Below, one piece after another: positions 18,819 through 27,931 of a DNA stretch of 64,000 nt. Origin of the DNA: Tritrichomonas musculus (taxonomy: Eukaryota; Parabasalia; Tritrichomonadida; Tritrichomonadidae). Each line of letters opens with the position of its first letter. Position 1 is the stretch's first letter. The stretch covers positions 885,001 through 949,000 of the forward strand of contig JAPFFF010000020.1 in assembly GCA_039105265.1 (NCBI GenBank), in the 5' to 3' direction. Below the pieces are notes generated by a model that ran no database searches, was not told where the DNA came from, and worked only from the letters and a program-made list of their open reading frames with translations. Both the position numbers and the translations under genes were made by a program.

Positions 18819-20689
18819 ATGTCAATTGCAAGCTTGTATCTTGGAGTGAATTGTCTATTTTTGTTCTCATCTTCGACTTCATAATATCCTCCATGGTAGT
18901 CAACAATGTGATACTTTCCTGGTTGAATGATAGATCTTCGTTTAGACATTGAATCCTTTTCATTATATAATTTCACTGATGTGCCATTCTCTAGTTTGAA
19001 TCCAATTCTACTTGTAACCTTTTCATTCTCTTTCATGATTTGTCTAATTATATAGTTCTCTAGTTCTTCATCTTCTTGGACCATCTTTGGTGTAACATCA
19101 AATCCAGCATATTTAGATAATGTTGTATGAGGTACGTTATTGTATTGATTAACGAGTTCTTGCATGATATTTGGTGTAATGATTCCAACTTCAATGTGAT
19201 ATGCCATGTCTCGAAGTGTGCGAATTACTCTATCAAGAATACCTAGTGAACCATGCATTGGATCTGTTTTTGATTGCTTCTGTTCACGTTTCATGAAGTC
19301 TGGATATACACCCATTTTCATTCTTGGGACTGGTTTGAATTCAATTCCATGGGATATGTAATAGGCCCATGTTTCATATGCATCAAATGCTCCTTCTCCA
19401 TCACCTTGAAGGTATCGAACATCCATCCCTGATTTAATTAATGAGTCCAATGCATTGATGAATGAGTTAGCATTTTTGGTAAAACCAGAATATTTCTGTT
19501 GTGTTGTAGCACTAACAAAGACCTTTTGATTCAAAGGAGCTGCAAATAAGTATCTAGTGTTTACATTAATTGCTATTAAGTAAGCATATTTATCATTAAA
19601 CATGTAATCAATAATGTAGGTCTTTTTAGGACAAACTTTATGTAATTGATAGAGCTTCTTGTTCTGTTTCAATGGAAAGTAAGACTTTGATTTAATAGAA
19701 TTTGGTTCAGAGAATTGTGGATTAATACTTTTCAATGCATCAATCTTCTTTGGTGATTTGAATCCAATGATATTAATATTTGTTGGTTGAATTGCATTGT
19801 TAGATGGATGATTATTCTTATAATATTCATACCATTCTTCAACTGATTTAAGTGAACTAGGCCAACCTTTAGTTAAAGCTTTAAATTGTTCCAAAGACAT
19901 TGGATACTTTTCATCAGGATGTGTTTTGAGATATTGAATAAGATTATCTTGGAATGTATTTTCATAAGCAATTGATTTAATTGGTCTAGAGCTAGGTGGT
20001 AGATTACGTTGATTATAAGGCACCCATTTTTCATTGTATTCGTTCCATAATATAAGCATCTCTTCTGAATGTAAATTTAAAGATTTAAGTGTACGGTTGT
20101 TATAGAATTTTACACGATTGGTATATGTTTTTAGGCTTAATAGTCGGTCTACTTCTTTATGTGCATCTAATAGATTTTGTTCATGCTCTCTTTTTTTAGC
20201 TTCTTCTCTTTCTTGAGCTTCTCTAATTCTTTCTCTTTCATTTTCTTCTTTGATTCTAGTTATTTCTCTTTTGAGATGTTCAAGATATTTGATAATTTCA
20301 TTGTTGATTGTTTCAATATGTGTTGGAATGAAATTGTTGTTAAGTACTTTTTCATCTAAAGGTGGTATGCTTTTGTCGGTTCCTCCAGTATATCTATCAT
20401 ATCTATATTTGATATCATACCAACTAATGATTCTTTCTTTAATGTATTTGAAATATTTTGAACTATTACTTAGAAGTGCATCAACCCTTTGTTCTGTTTC
20501 AGGATGTACAAGACACCTATATTTACTAAACCAAGGGTCATCTCTATAATAGTCTGCATTAGGATTATAACCAAAAGGTTTATTATGTGAAAATCTTTCA
20601 TTAACCAAATCATGTCCCCATAATAGTGAATTTTCAATGTATTGAATTATGTTATCAACATTGTTGTGAAGTATTTGCGCTTGACTCAT
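18815..20689 (-). CDS. retrovirus-type integrase with long N-terminal extension (M2)
   Basis: A 624-residue protein. The first 330 residues are largely helical and highly charged, including the coiled coil IKEENERERIREAQEREE near 150-185. The RNase H-fold catalytic core follows: YIIDYMFNDKYAYLIAINVN near 360, YLQGDGEGAFDAY near 427 and LGILDRVIRTLRDM near 485. The C-terminal 65 residues form an SH3/chromo-like tail (GKYHIVDYHGGYYEVED), as in other Maverick integrases. It converges on the polymerase gene and overlaps its end by 4 bp. M1 integrases are much shorter (361 residues), so the long N-terminal region is an M2 feature. Confidence 0.9.
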   Translation of the reverse strand: MSQAQILHNNVDNIIQYIENSLLWGHDLVNERFSHNKPFGYNPNADYYRDDPWFSKYRCLVHPETEQRVDALLSNSSKYFKYIKERIISWYDIKYRYDRYTGGTDKSIPPLDEKVLNNNFIPTHIETINNEIIKYLEHLKREITRIKEENERERIREAQEREEAKKREHEQNLLDAHKEVDRLLSLKTYTNRVKFYNNRTLKSLNLHSEEMLILWNEYNEKWVPYNQRNLPPSSRPIKSIAYENTFQDNLIQYLKTHPDEKYPMSLEQFKALTKGWPSSLKSVEEWYEYYKNNHPSNNAIQPTNINIIGFKSPKKIDALKSINPQFSEPNSIKSKSYFPLKQNKKLYQLHKVCPKKTYIIDYMFNDKYAYLIAINVNTRYLFAAPLNQKVFVSATTQQKYSGFTKNANSFINALDSLIKSGMDVRYLQGDGEGAFDAYETWAYYISHGIEFKPVPRMKMGVYPDFMKREQKQSKTDPMHGSLGILDRVIRTLRDMAYHIEVGIITPNIMQELVNQYNNVPHTTLSKYAGFDVTPKMVQEDEELENYIIRQIMKENEKVTSRIGFKLENGTSVKLYNEKDSMSKRRSIIQPGKYHIVDYHGGYYEVEDENKNRQFTPRYKLAIDI

Positions 20690-20753
20690 TTGATTTTCAT
20701 TAAAAGAGATATTTATGTGTTTGCTAGTGATATTTTTTAATGAGAGTCAAAGA

Positions 20754-21011
20754 ATGGAATCAAATACATCTGAGAATGAAATAGAATTAACATTACCACC
20801 ATTAAAGAAAAGACATGAACGTAAATCTTTTGCAACGCAGACATTAAAAATGATTGCATCAAGATTGCAATATTATCGAAAAATATTAAATGAACCGGAA
20901 TCTGACAATCCCAAGAAAATGAAACAACGTGAACGAATCCAAAAGAAATATGATCATTGTATGAAAGTCAGATTCTTATTAAATAGAGCTGCAGCCAATA
21001 GATATCTTTGA
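20754..21011 (+). CDS. small basic helical protein (M2)
   Basis: An 85-residue protein from ATG 20754; an upstream in-frame ATG at 20715 is possible but gives an unlike leader. It is rich in Lys and Arg (KKRHERKSFATQTLK, KKMKQRERIQKKYDHCMK) and likely a single long helix. Size and composition recall the 84-residue basic protein of M1, but I cannot claim homology. A DNA-binding or regulatory role is plausible. Confidence 0.5.
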   Translation: MESNTSENEIELTLPPLKKRHERKSFATQTLKMIASRLQYYRKILNEPESDNPKKMKQRERIQKKYDHCMKVRFLLNRAAANRYL

Positions 21012-21062
21012 AATCAATATTATTATTAAATACCTCTAATAACTTTTTTAACAAAGACGCAA

Positions 21063-21266
21063 ATGAATATGAATGAGAGGTTTGTTCCATTGATTGGTTT
21101 CGAGAATGATTACGAAATTATGATTGAAAGTCCAAATATCATTAAGCGAAAAGGTGTCAAACATTGTATCGTTGGAGAATATTATAACAGAGATGGAATC
21201 GTTGCTGTTGAATTGAATGGTAAGATGTATCTCAAAAATGATTTGATTGAAAGACAATTTAAATAA
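21063..21266 (+). CDS. NUMOD4-like fragment of an HNH endonuclease gene (M2)
   Basis: A 67-codon frame whose layout matches the N-terminal part of the HNH genes in M1: FENDYEIMIESPNIIKRK corresponds to DFMDYEILDKYPFTIRRK, and GIVAVELNGKMYLKNDLIERQF to GYAVIKLNGKHFKKHRIIAQQF. No HNH core follows; the next gene begins 28 bp later. It looks like a leftover of former endonuclease cargo, or a small stand-alone DNA-binding module. Confidence 0.55.
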   Translation: MNMNERFVPLIGFENDYEIMIESPNIIKRKGVKHCIVGEYYNRDGIVAVELNGKMYLKNDLIERQFK

Positions 21267-21294
21267 ATTAGATGCTAAATCTATTTTTGTATTA

Positions 21295-21954
21295 ATGCAA
21301 ATGACAGGAACACTTAGGCAAGCGCGTATACTTTCCAGTGAGACGGATACTAATAATACTATATCTCAAAATCAAGAAACTAATGTAAACATTAATATCA
21401 AACCAGGTCATCCAAGAGCAAATTCCATTCCCCTTTATCCAAATGTTCAACCTCTGAATCCAAACGTAAATTTTATTCAAGCTCCCCAACCGGAAGTTGC
21501 TCAACAGGCTGGTCCAATTACAAATACTCAGATGACGAATCCGGAATATCAATCAGTATCTCCACAACCAACAAACAGTCCTTTCCATTTAGCACAAGAC
21601 AGGGGTATTGCAGATTTGGGAAATGAATTAGATGAGCTTGACAAGAAAAATAGATTTCTTGAAATGCTGGTTGAAATGTATGAGAACAATCCATTAAAAG
21701 TGAATGCATATGTTGTCTGTGAAAGCAAGTTGTTGATGGAAATGATCAAATTATTGACTGGATGTGAGAAAGTTGAGTTGGTATTGAATGAAGATATTGG
21801 TTGCAGTGGTTGTGGAGCTAGTTCTGGTAAGATCATCTATGTTTCAAAAATATTAGTAACCAAAAATGGTAAAACTGAAGATTTGAAATATGCTTATAAT
21901 AACATTTACAGTCAATTCATCAAGTATGGAATATCATTGAAAATGACCTGCTAA
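21295..21954 (+). CDS. conserved Maverick protein with EDxGC motif (M2)
   Basis: A 219-residue protein taken from ATG 21295, because the frame further upstream has no ATG and overlaps the preceding gene. The first 110 residues are Asn/Pro/Gln-rich low complexity. The last 100 (…VELVLNEDIGCSGCGASSGK… LKYAYNNIYSQFIKYGISLK) match the C-terminal domain of the M1 175-residue proteins. Conservation between families marks it as a core accessory gene of these elements. The function is unknown. Confidence 0.68.
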   Translation: MQMTGTLRQARILSSETDTNNTISQNQETNVNINIKPGHPRANSIPLYPNVQPLNPNVNFIQAPQPEVAQQAGPITNTQMTNPEYQSVSPQPTNSPFHLAQDRGIADLGNELDELDKKNRFLEMLVEMYENNPLKVNAYVVCESKLLMEMIKLLTGCEKVELVLNEDIGCSGCGASSGKIIYVSKILVTKNGKTEDLKYAYNNIYSQFIKYGISLKMTC

Positions 21955-21977
21955 AAGCAAAAATAAAGCTTATATTT

Positions 21978-22817
21978 TTAGAATTGAAATTCATCAAAGT
22001 ATTTGGAGATCTCTTCATGGAGTTTGGATAGATGCTTTTTGTTGATATTGATCATACTTCCATTCATTTTATAATCAGATCCAGGAAATATCTTCTTAAC
22101 TAATGATTTGATATCTTCGTTTGGAGTCATTGCAATTGGAAGATTCTCTCTATAAAACCAGTTCTCATCTGTATTTTTGAAATGCTTATTTACTTGTCGG
22201 AAGTTTGATTTATTACGTCTCACAAGATGGAGTATAACATGTTCTGAATCAGGTGTGGATTCTTTCCAAATCAAATATTTATAACTATTCTCTTTATTTG
22301 ATGGAACCATTCGAGGTCTTTGAGATTCAATTACATCATCTTTGACAGCAATATTATGAGATTGTTCTGTAATTACATCATCTTTGGCAGCAATAGTTTT
22401 AGCTAATTCTTCACGTTCTCTAGAAGCAATATCATCAAGAAGTTTGCATATTCTGAGATGATATTTTCGATTTGCCCATCTTGCAACATCATTAACTAAA
22501 TATCTGTGAACATAATAACCTCTTAATCCATTCGGTAAATTCATACGGTTTTCATATGGTTTTGCTTCCCTTGGAATTTCAAGGAATGATTTTTCTAGCT
22601 CAAATTCATCTAAAATATCTTTAGTTGATTGATTTTCGAAATAATGATATACTTGTTTATTTGAATCAAGAGCATCAATGATGGATTGCATTTGATACAT
22701 ATCATCTTTAATAGAACGAATGACTCTTAATTCTTTATTGTATTGGATCCATTCATAATCATCATTGATTCGTTCATAGATGAGTTTTGTATTGGTGTTT
22801 GTGTTGATGGCTGACAT
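21978..22817 (-). CDS. KilA-N domain protein (M2)
   Basis: A 279-residue protein. The central segment at about 85-130 (PNGLRGYYVHRYLVNDVARW then ANRKYHLRICKLLDDI) fits the KilA-N/MSV199 DNA-binding domain of large DNA viruses and phages. A short heptad stretch with a repeated AAKDDVI/AVKDDVIESQ motif follows. The C-terminal part (YKYLIWKEST…HVILHLVRRNKSNFRQV) resembles the DUF3627-type tail found after KilA-N in giant viruses. It is likely a sequence-specific DNA-binding regulator. It converges with the EDxGC gene and is followed upstream by a tandem repeat array. Confidence 0.7.
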   Translation of the reverse strand: MSAINTNTNTKLIYERINDDYEWIQYNKELRVIRSIKDDMYQMQSIIDALDSNKQVYHYFENQSTKDILDEFELEKSFLEIPREAKPYENRMNLPNGLRGYYVHRYLVNDVARWANRKYHLRICKLLDDIASREREELAKTIAAKDDVITEQSHNIAVKDDVIESQRPRMVPSNKENSYKYLIWKESTPDSEHVILHLVRRNKSNFRQVNKHFKNTDENWFYRENLPIAMTPNEDIKSLVKKIFPGSDYKMNGSMININKKHLSKLHEEISKYFDEFQF

Positions 22818-22914
22818 GTTAGTCTTTGACCTTCTGTTAAAAAATTAAATCAATAATAATTTGAGATTGTTTAAGAAAATGTATCAGAGTGCTCAAATAT
22901 ATTAAAATATATGT

Positions 22915-23450
22915 GTTTTCATTGTGATTATACGACCCACGGAATTCCGTTAGTCGCCAAATCCTTCAAAATTGATACCTAAAATGAAGTCTAGGAGACA
23001 AGTTTATATAAACATTCAAAATCGATATCAAATCTCAATGGTTCTACCAAAGTTTTGAAAATCATTGTTTTCATTGTGATTATACGACCCACGGAATTCC
23101 GTTAGTCGCCAAATCCTTCAAAATTGATACCTAAAATGAAGTCTAGGAGACAAGTTTATATAAACATTCAAAATCGATATCAAATATCAATGGTTCTACC
23201 AAAGTTTTGAAAATTATTGTTTTCATCAACAAATTGCGACCATGCGAAATTGCACTCTCGCCAAATCCTTCAAAATCAAATACAAAAATGAAGTCTAGGA
23301 GACACATACATTTGATGCTTCAAAATCGATACTAAATCATCTACCAAAATCGTTCCTCGGAATTCCGAGGTTAGCCAAATCCTTCAAAATCAAATGCAAA
23401 AATGAATAGTTCTACTAATGTTTTGGACTTCCAAAGAGTATATTATTTTG
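22915..23450. repeat. 152-bp tandem repeats with GGAATTCC palindromes (M2)
   Basis: Two nearly identical 152-bp units (22915..23066 and 23067..23218) each begin GTTTTCATTGTGATTATACG and contain ACGGAATTCCGT. Two degenerate partial units follow to about 23450, sharing CGCCAAATCCTTCAAAAT and GAAGTCTAGGAGACA; one has CTCGGAATTCCGAG. No gene is present in the 22818..23474 gap. The array could be a regulatory or replication-related site. Confidence 0.8.
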
Positions 23451-23474
23451 AAGAATTTTGAAGAATTTTTGCTT

Positions 23475-25511
23475 TTAAGATTTGAATATTGCAAGAGTCG
23501 TTTCATTTATTTTTGCTGTGACCTTTCCAACAATTGATTGCTGGATTCGTAAAGTCATGGCATATTCAGCATCCAAGATCTTTCCGTTATAGAGAATTAC
23601 GTCACCAATTTGATAGAGATTTGCATCATCAACTGTGAATAACATGTCTCCATGAGAAGCAAATTTGATACATCCATTTTCAACATCCACTTCTGTAATC
23701 ACTCCAACGAACTCTTTATAGGATCCATTGATTACTACACTACAAATGCAATCAGTTGAATCGTTAGCAGTGGAACTAATGAAGGATCCGTTAACATATT
23801 TATATACATGTCCACTCATGAATACAGGCTTTCCTGCAACGAAATCAGATATGTTTTGACCTGCTTCGATTGGACAGTAATGAGTGATGGTTGTGTTGGA
23901 ATTGTGTAAATTTGTTATTTTTGTATGTAAGGTTTGGTATAATTGTAATGATAGATTTGTTGATGTACAATTACTAGATGTCTTCATTAATAACACATCC
24001 ATTTTATCTATATTTCCATCGTTGTCAAATAAAACACTTTCAATTAAGTTATTCTTATTGATACAATCATTTAATGAACTCTTCAATGCATAACCATCGA
24101 GATCATCCATAGTAGCATAATCATCTGGCATCTCACTCTTCAACATAAGTGAATCAGATGGCATATATGCATGAGTTAATGTCAATGAACATTCACGCAT
24201 ACCATTGTTGGAGTAATGTCTAGCATATACATAACCGGTATTTATATTGTACTGAAGACGAACACCATTGAAATTACCATTCAGATAGTAATTCTTTGTG
24301 ATACCTTGATCAGATGATGTCTTCCATATGATATCGAACTTAACTGTTTCATTCGTTATAGCATCAATATATCTACCAATGAAGTGATAACCATTTGGAT
24401 TTCCAGTCGTTGGAGTTACCTTTGCGTATTCGTATCCAGAACTAGTAGTCAATGACTCGACTGTTATCTCCGAGTAAACCGATATGTTATCTAGCTTCCG
24501 GTATGAACCTAATGTAATATCATTATTCGGTAACTCACTCTTCAACACATAATTATTCAAATCTTCAGCAATAACATAATCATCTGGCATATCACTCTTC
24601 AACATATACTCATCTAGTGCGTCAACCTTAACATAATCTGTTGGTATATCATCTTTACGCGCATACAATTCGAGATCACCTATAGTAGCATAATCATCTG
24701 GCATATCACTCTTCAACATATACTCATTCAATGTTGATGTTAACTGTGATGTCGTAACATGATTGGTTGGTATCTCACTCTTCAATGCATATTTCCCATT
24801 AGCAACATCCTTGGTCTCATACTTATCTAATTCATATGCGAGCTCATCTTCATCGACGAACTTCTCATCAACCTGGGCACTAGTATAATATGGTGTCAAG
24901 TCAACTGGTTCAGGGATATCTGTTTTCAAAGCATATTTATCTTGGAGAAATGCAAGATTAACAACACAGTTTAAGTTTGTTTCATCATAATCTTCATTTG
25001 CAATATAACAACTTATTACATTGATTCTATGTTGGTTATCAAAATCATAAACAACTCCACAACTTGAACTCATTTCTAATGTTAATGCTATATTTTGATC
25101 ACCATTATTTAAAACATAATCATTATTATTAATACTTGATATAGTGAATATTCCTTTATATTTAATATTTTCATCAGTTTTATCATATCCATCAAATAGC
25201 ATTCCATATTGTTTCCATTTTTCTAAATATTGACTTGCATTAGTATAAAGAACCGAAAGAGTATTAATACTATTACCTTCATCATAATATAATTCTAATT
25301 CTTGATTGAAAGTAATTGTTTTATCAATTATTTCTGGAATTTTGCTTTTCACTTGATCAATAGCATGGGTCATATCTGTTGTCAAAGCATAATTGTTCAA
25401 CGCAGTATTCAAAGCAGTTTCATTAACCAAATTCTCTGGTATTTTTGGGATCTCATTCAGCCAATTTGTTTTATGGTTTTCAATGAGTTTCTTGATAGCA
25501 GCAGCAGACAT
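23475..25511 (-). CDS. fibre-like repeat protein 2 (M2)
   Basis: A 678-residue protein from ATG 25511. The middle carries a repeated module of about 20 residues, with MLKSDMPDDYATIGDLELYA, MLKSDMPDDYVIAEDLNNYV and ALKSEIPTNHVTTSQL as examples. Modules of this sort form trimeric shafts in phage and adenovirus-type fibres. The rest is beta-rich. The gene starts three bases after the stop of the 25515..27869 gene. Similar modules (DYALKSELDEKYRSKTDL) occur in the giant M1 fibre-like protein. A surface attachment role is inferred from the repeats, not shown. Confidence 0.6.
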   Translation of the reverse strand: MSAAAIKKLIENHKTNWLNEIPKIPENLVNETALNTALNNYALTTDMTHAIDQVKSKIPEIIDKTITFNQELELYYDEGNSINTLSVLYTNASQYLEKWKQYGMLFDGYDKTDENIKYKGIFTISSINNNDYVLNNGDQNIALTLEMSSSCGVVYDFDNQHRINVISCYIANEDYDETNLNCVVNLAFLQDKYALKTDIPEPVDLTPYYTSAQVDEKFVDEDELAYELDKYETKDVANGKYALKSEIPTNHVTTSQLTSTLNEYMLKSDMPDDYATIGDLELYARKDDIPTDYVKVDALDEYMLKSDMPDDYVIAEDLNNYVLKSELPNNDITLGSYRKLDNISVYSEITVESLTTSSGYEYAKVTPTTGNPNGYHFIGRYIDAITNETVKFDIIWKTSSDQGITKNYYLNGNFNGVRLQYNINTGYVYARHYSNNGMRECSLTLTHAYMPSDSLMLKSEMPDDYATMDDLDGYALKSSLNDCINKNNLIESVLFDNDGNIDKMDVLLMKTSSNCTSTNLSLQLYQTLHTKITNLHNSNTTITHYCPIEAGQNISDFVAGKPVFMSGHVYKYVNGSFISSTANDSTDCICSVVINGSYKEFVGVITEVDVENGCIKFASHGDMLFTVDDANLYQIGDVILYNGKILDAEYAMTLRIQQSIVGKVTAKINETTLAIFKS

Positions 25512-25514
25512 CAA

Positions 25515-27869
25515 TTACTTATTCGTAAATGATGCATTTACTGAAAGATCATAAGGTTTGAACAAATTAGCATATTCAATGTATATATTTAATGGCTTTG
25601 ATTTTGTTGTCAGAAGAGTTAATATAGGTGGATTGTATTCAAGTTCATCATCCAATGTTTCATTAGTTGTTTCAAACGAACCATTTATATGAGTATACTC
25701 AATTCGATTAATAACTTCATTCTCTTCATCAATACTTCTTTCAATAATGATCTTCCAATTATCATCTAAACCATTGCACATATATTTATAACAATGTTGA
25801 CCTTCATCATTCGTTAATATAGGTACTTCTTCTATAAAGTCAATGTCATGACGAACTGTGTTTGGTATTGCATCCAAATCATCCAAATATATAACTTCAT
25901 TAACTGGCATATCAACACCATATCTCTGTTTACTGATCTGAAAAACCAGATTTCCTAGTCCTTGAATACCGTCAATTCCCAGCTTGAACCATTTACCGAA
26001 ACCCATTACATAACCACTCGCAATTTGAATGAAGTTGAATACTTTATCATACCATTCTTGCTTTGGTTTAATTATATCGATTTGTTTCTGCAATTGAATG
26101 CAATAGTTTCTTAAAGAAGTGATATCATTAACAGCTATATCTAATGTATTACCAAGAGAATTCAATACAAAGAAATGTGATTCAATGTTCTCTCCAATGA
26201 CTATTCCAGATGTTTTGATATTGAAATTTGTGTAAAGAGTTGTACATGCTTCTGGTCGAGGTGATACTGAATAAAACCCAGTTGATGCCAAATATTCAAA
26301 TGGATTGGTTCCTGATTCATAATCAATATCAGCTATTTTGTATATAAAGTTAGTATCTGTTGACATGAATATTTTCAATCCAAGCTTTGAATCAACATCT
26401 TGTTTGACAACAGAGTTGGCCTTTTCTATTGAGTGAGTGAATTCTGTGTAATGATGTGGAATACATTCGAAGACATTTGCATCAATGATTTTGTATTGAC
26501 GATATGCTGGTTTATTGTGATGCTCATAACCAAAAGTAATTGAATGAGTTTGACCTTTAAAGTTGAGATCAACGCTGAAATTACAGCTTTTGTTAGCTGT
26601 ACATGTTAAATACATTGCCCAAAGTCCATCTTTAGATTGAAAATCACCCCCATCCTGACCTTTTGTAACTCTACAATCATTGAATGTAATCAATCCATGA
26701 TTATTCATGTATTCAAGAACGTTTTGACCATCTTGGTAATCATCGAACAACTGTTTGATTGTGAATAGATTTACCTCATTTTGTTTAACAAATACTGCTT
26801 CATGTTTCATTTCAAATGTTGTATCACCTTTCTTTGACATCAATACTGGTATGTGAATACAATAGTTATTACCAACCCATTTATCAGATTCTTTGGTTAA
26901 TTTATAAGTTGTGCCAAATGCATCATCTCTAAACTCAAACACTTGTCCATCAATTAAGCTATTGAATTCATCTGAACCAGGAATGAAACCCCAATCAGCA
27001 TAATATAAACCATTCTCTTCACCAATTGACTTGATTGTATAGAAATCTGGTAAAGGAGACCTATAGAGTTTGAAGCAATTGTCAGCATCAATGAGATTAC
27101 ATTTGAGATTCATTAATGTACCTTCAGCACAATCTTTAATAACTGAGATTTGACCCATTTTCCCAACGAATTTGATATTCATGAATCCATCAGTATATAG
27201 TTCAAATGGGTCATAGATTGCAGATTTCGACATGTATATTCGAGGCTTTGATTCATTGCTGATGTACTTCAATTGATATTTGGAATCGCTTTGTGAATCT
27301 GTGATGTATTCAATAATGGGATTCGTGAATGATTCATTCTCAAATGAAATATAAGCATTTTCAATTTCAAGATTCTTTGGAAAGATGATCTCAAAGACTT
27401 GTCCACTTACAGATTCAGAGTAATCAATCTCAATAATGTTGTATATTGAACCGTCCTGAGAATCTCTTAGATCCGAATCACTTAATTTATGGATATTATT
27501 TGCATCAATTATGAATTCATCACAACCTTCTTCATAAGTCATTACACTTTCAATAGCAGATGGAGAAGTATTCTCTAAAGTTGATATTCTATCTTCATGG
27601 TCAGCAAGTTTGGTTCCATGTGTATTGATAACGGTTCGATGTGATTGAATGTCGCTAGTTATATCAGTCAATGCTTTCCCAAATGTTTCGAAACATTCTT
27701 TGACACTTTGAGGTCCACCATATTCTTCACCAAAGAAAATTTTACAACTACCATCTATTGTTGCATCACCTTTAACATGAATAGAATCAAATATTCCATC
27801 ACCACCTTTGCCAGAACCTCCTACCAAGGCTCCATCTAATGCATTTTGTTTGGTTAATATTGCAGTCAT
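25515..27869 (-). CDS. fibre-like protein 1 (M2)
   Basis: A 784-residue beta-rich protein with an N-terminal heptad stretch (HRTVINTHGTKLADHEDRIS). Two sites match the giant M1 protein: DADNCFKLYRSPLPDFYTIK against EADNALKLHKSDVHYFYKPS, and RPEACTTLYTNFNIKTSGIV against RPNPNAATTLYTDYNITSSK. The two families therefore share a surface-protein lineage. It also has a glycine-containing hydrophobic stretch near residues 615-650 (IASGYVMGFGKWFKLGIDGI). It is divergent from the 27932 gene across about 62 bp. Confidence 0.6.
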   Translation of the reverse strand: MTAILTKQNALDGALVGGSGKGGDGIFDSIHVKGDATIDGSCKIFFGEEYGGPQSVKECFETFGKALTDITSDIQSHRTVINTHGTKLADHEDRISTLENTSPSAIESVMTYEEGCDEFIIDANNIHKLSDSDLRDSQDGSIYNIIEIDYSESVSGQVFEIIFPKNLEIENAYISFENESFTNPIIEYITDSQSDSKYQLKYISNESKPRIYMSKSAIYDPFELYTDGFMNIKFVGKMGQISVIKDCAEGTLMNLKCNLIDADNCFKLYRSPLPDFYTIKSIGEENGLYYADWGFIPGSDEFNSLIDGQVFEFRDDAFGTTYKLTKESDKWVGNNYCIHIPVLMSKKGDTTFEMKHEAVFVKQNEVNLFTIKQLFDDYQDGQNVLEYMNNHGLITFNDCRVTKGQDGGDFQSKDGLWAMYLTCTANKSCNFSVDLNFKGQTHSITFGYEHHNKPAYRQYKIIDANVFECIPHHYTEFTHSIEKANSVVKQDVDSKLGLKIFMSTDTNFIYKIADIDYESGTNPFEYLASTGFYSVSPRPEACTTLYTNFNIKTSGIVIGENIESHFFVLNSLGNTLDIAVNDITSLRNYCIQLQKQIDIIKPKQEWYDKVFNFIQIASGYVMGFGKWFKLGIDGIQGLGNLVFQISKQRYGVDMPVNEVIYLDDLDAIPNTVRHDIDFIEEVPILTNDEGQHCYKYMCNGLDDNWKIIIERSIDEENEVINRIEYTHINGSFETTNETLDDELEYNPPILTLLTTKSKPLNIYIEYANLFKPYDLSVNASFTNK

Positions 27870-27931
27870 TTATCTCAATGTTAAACTATTTTGCACTATA
27901 CATACCAATTAATTTTATGTTAATCCAAAAA

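Noticed and set aside
22915-23450. Possible CRISPR-like array
   Set aside because: Units are 152 bp, adjacent without spacers, and lie in a eukaryotic Maverick; it is a plain tandem repeat.
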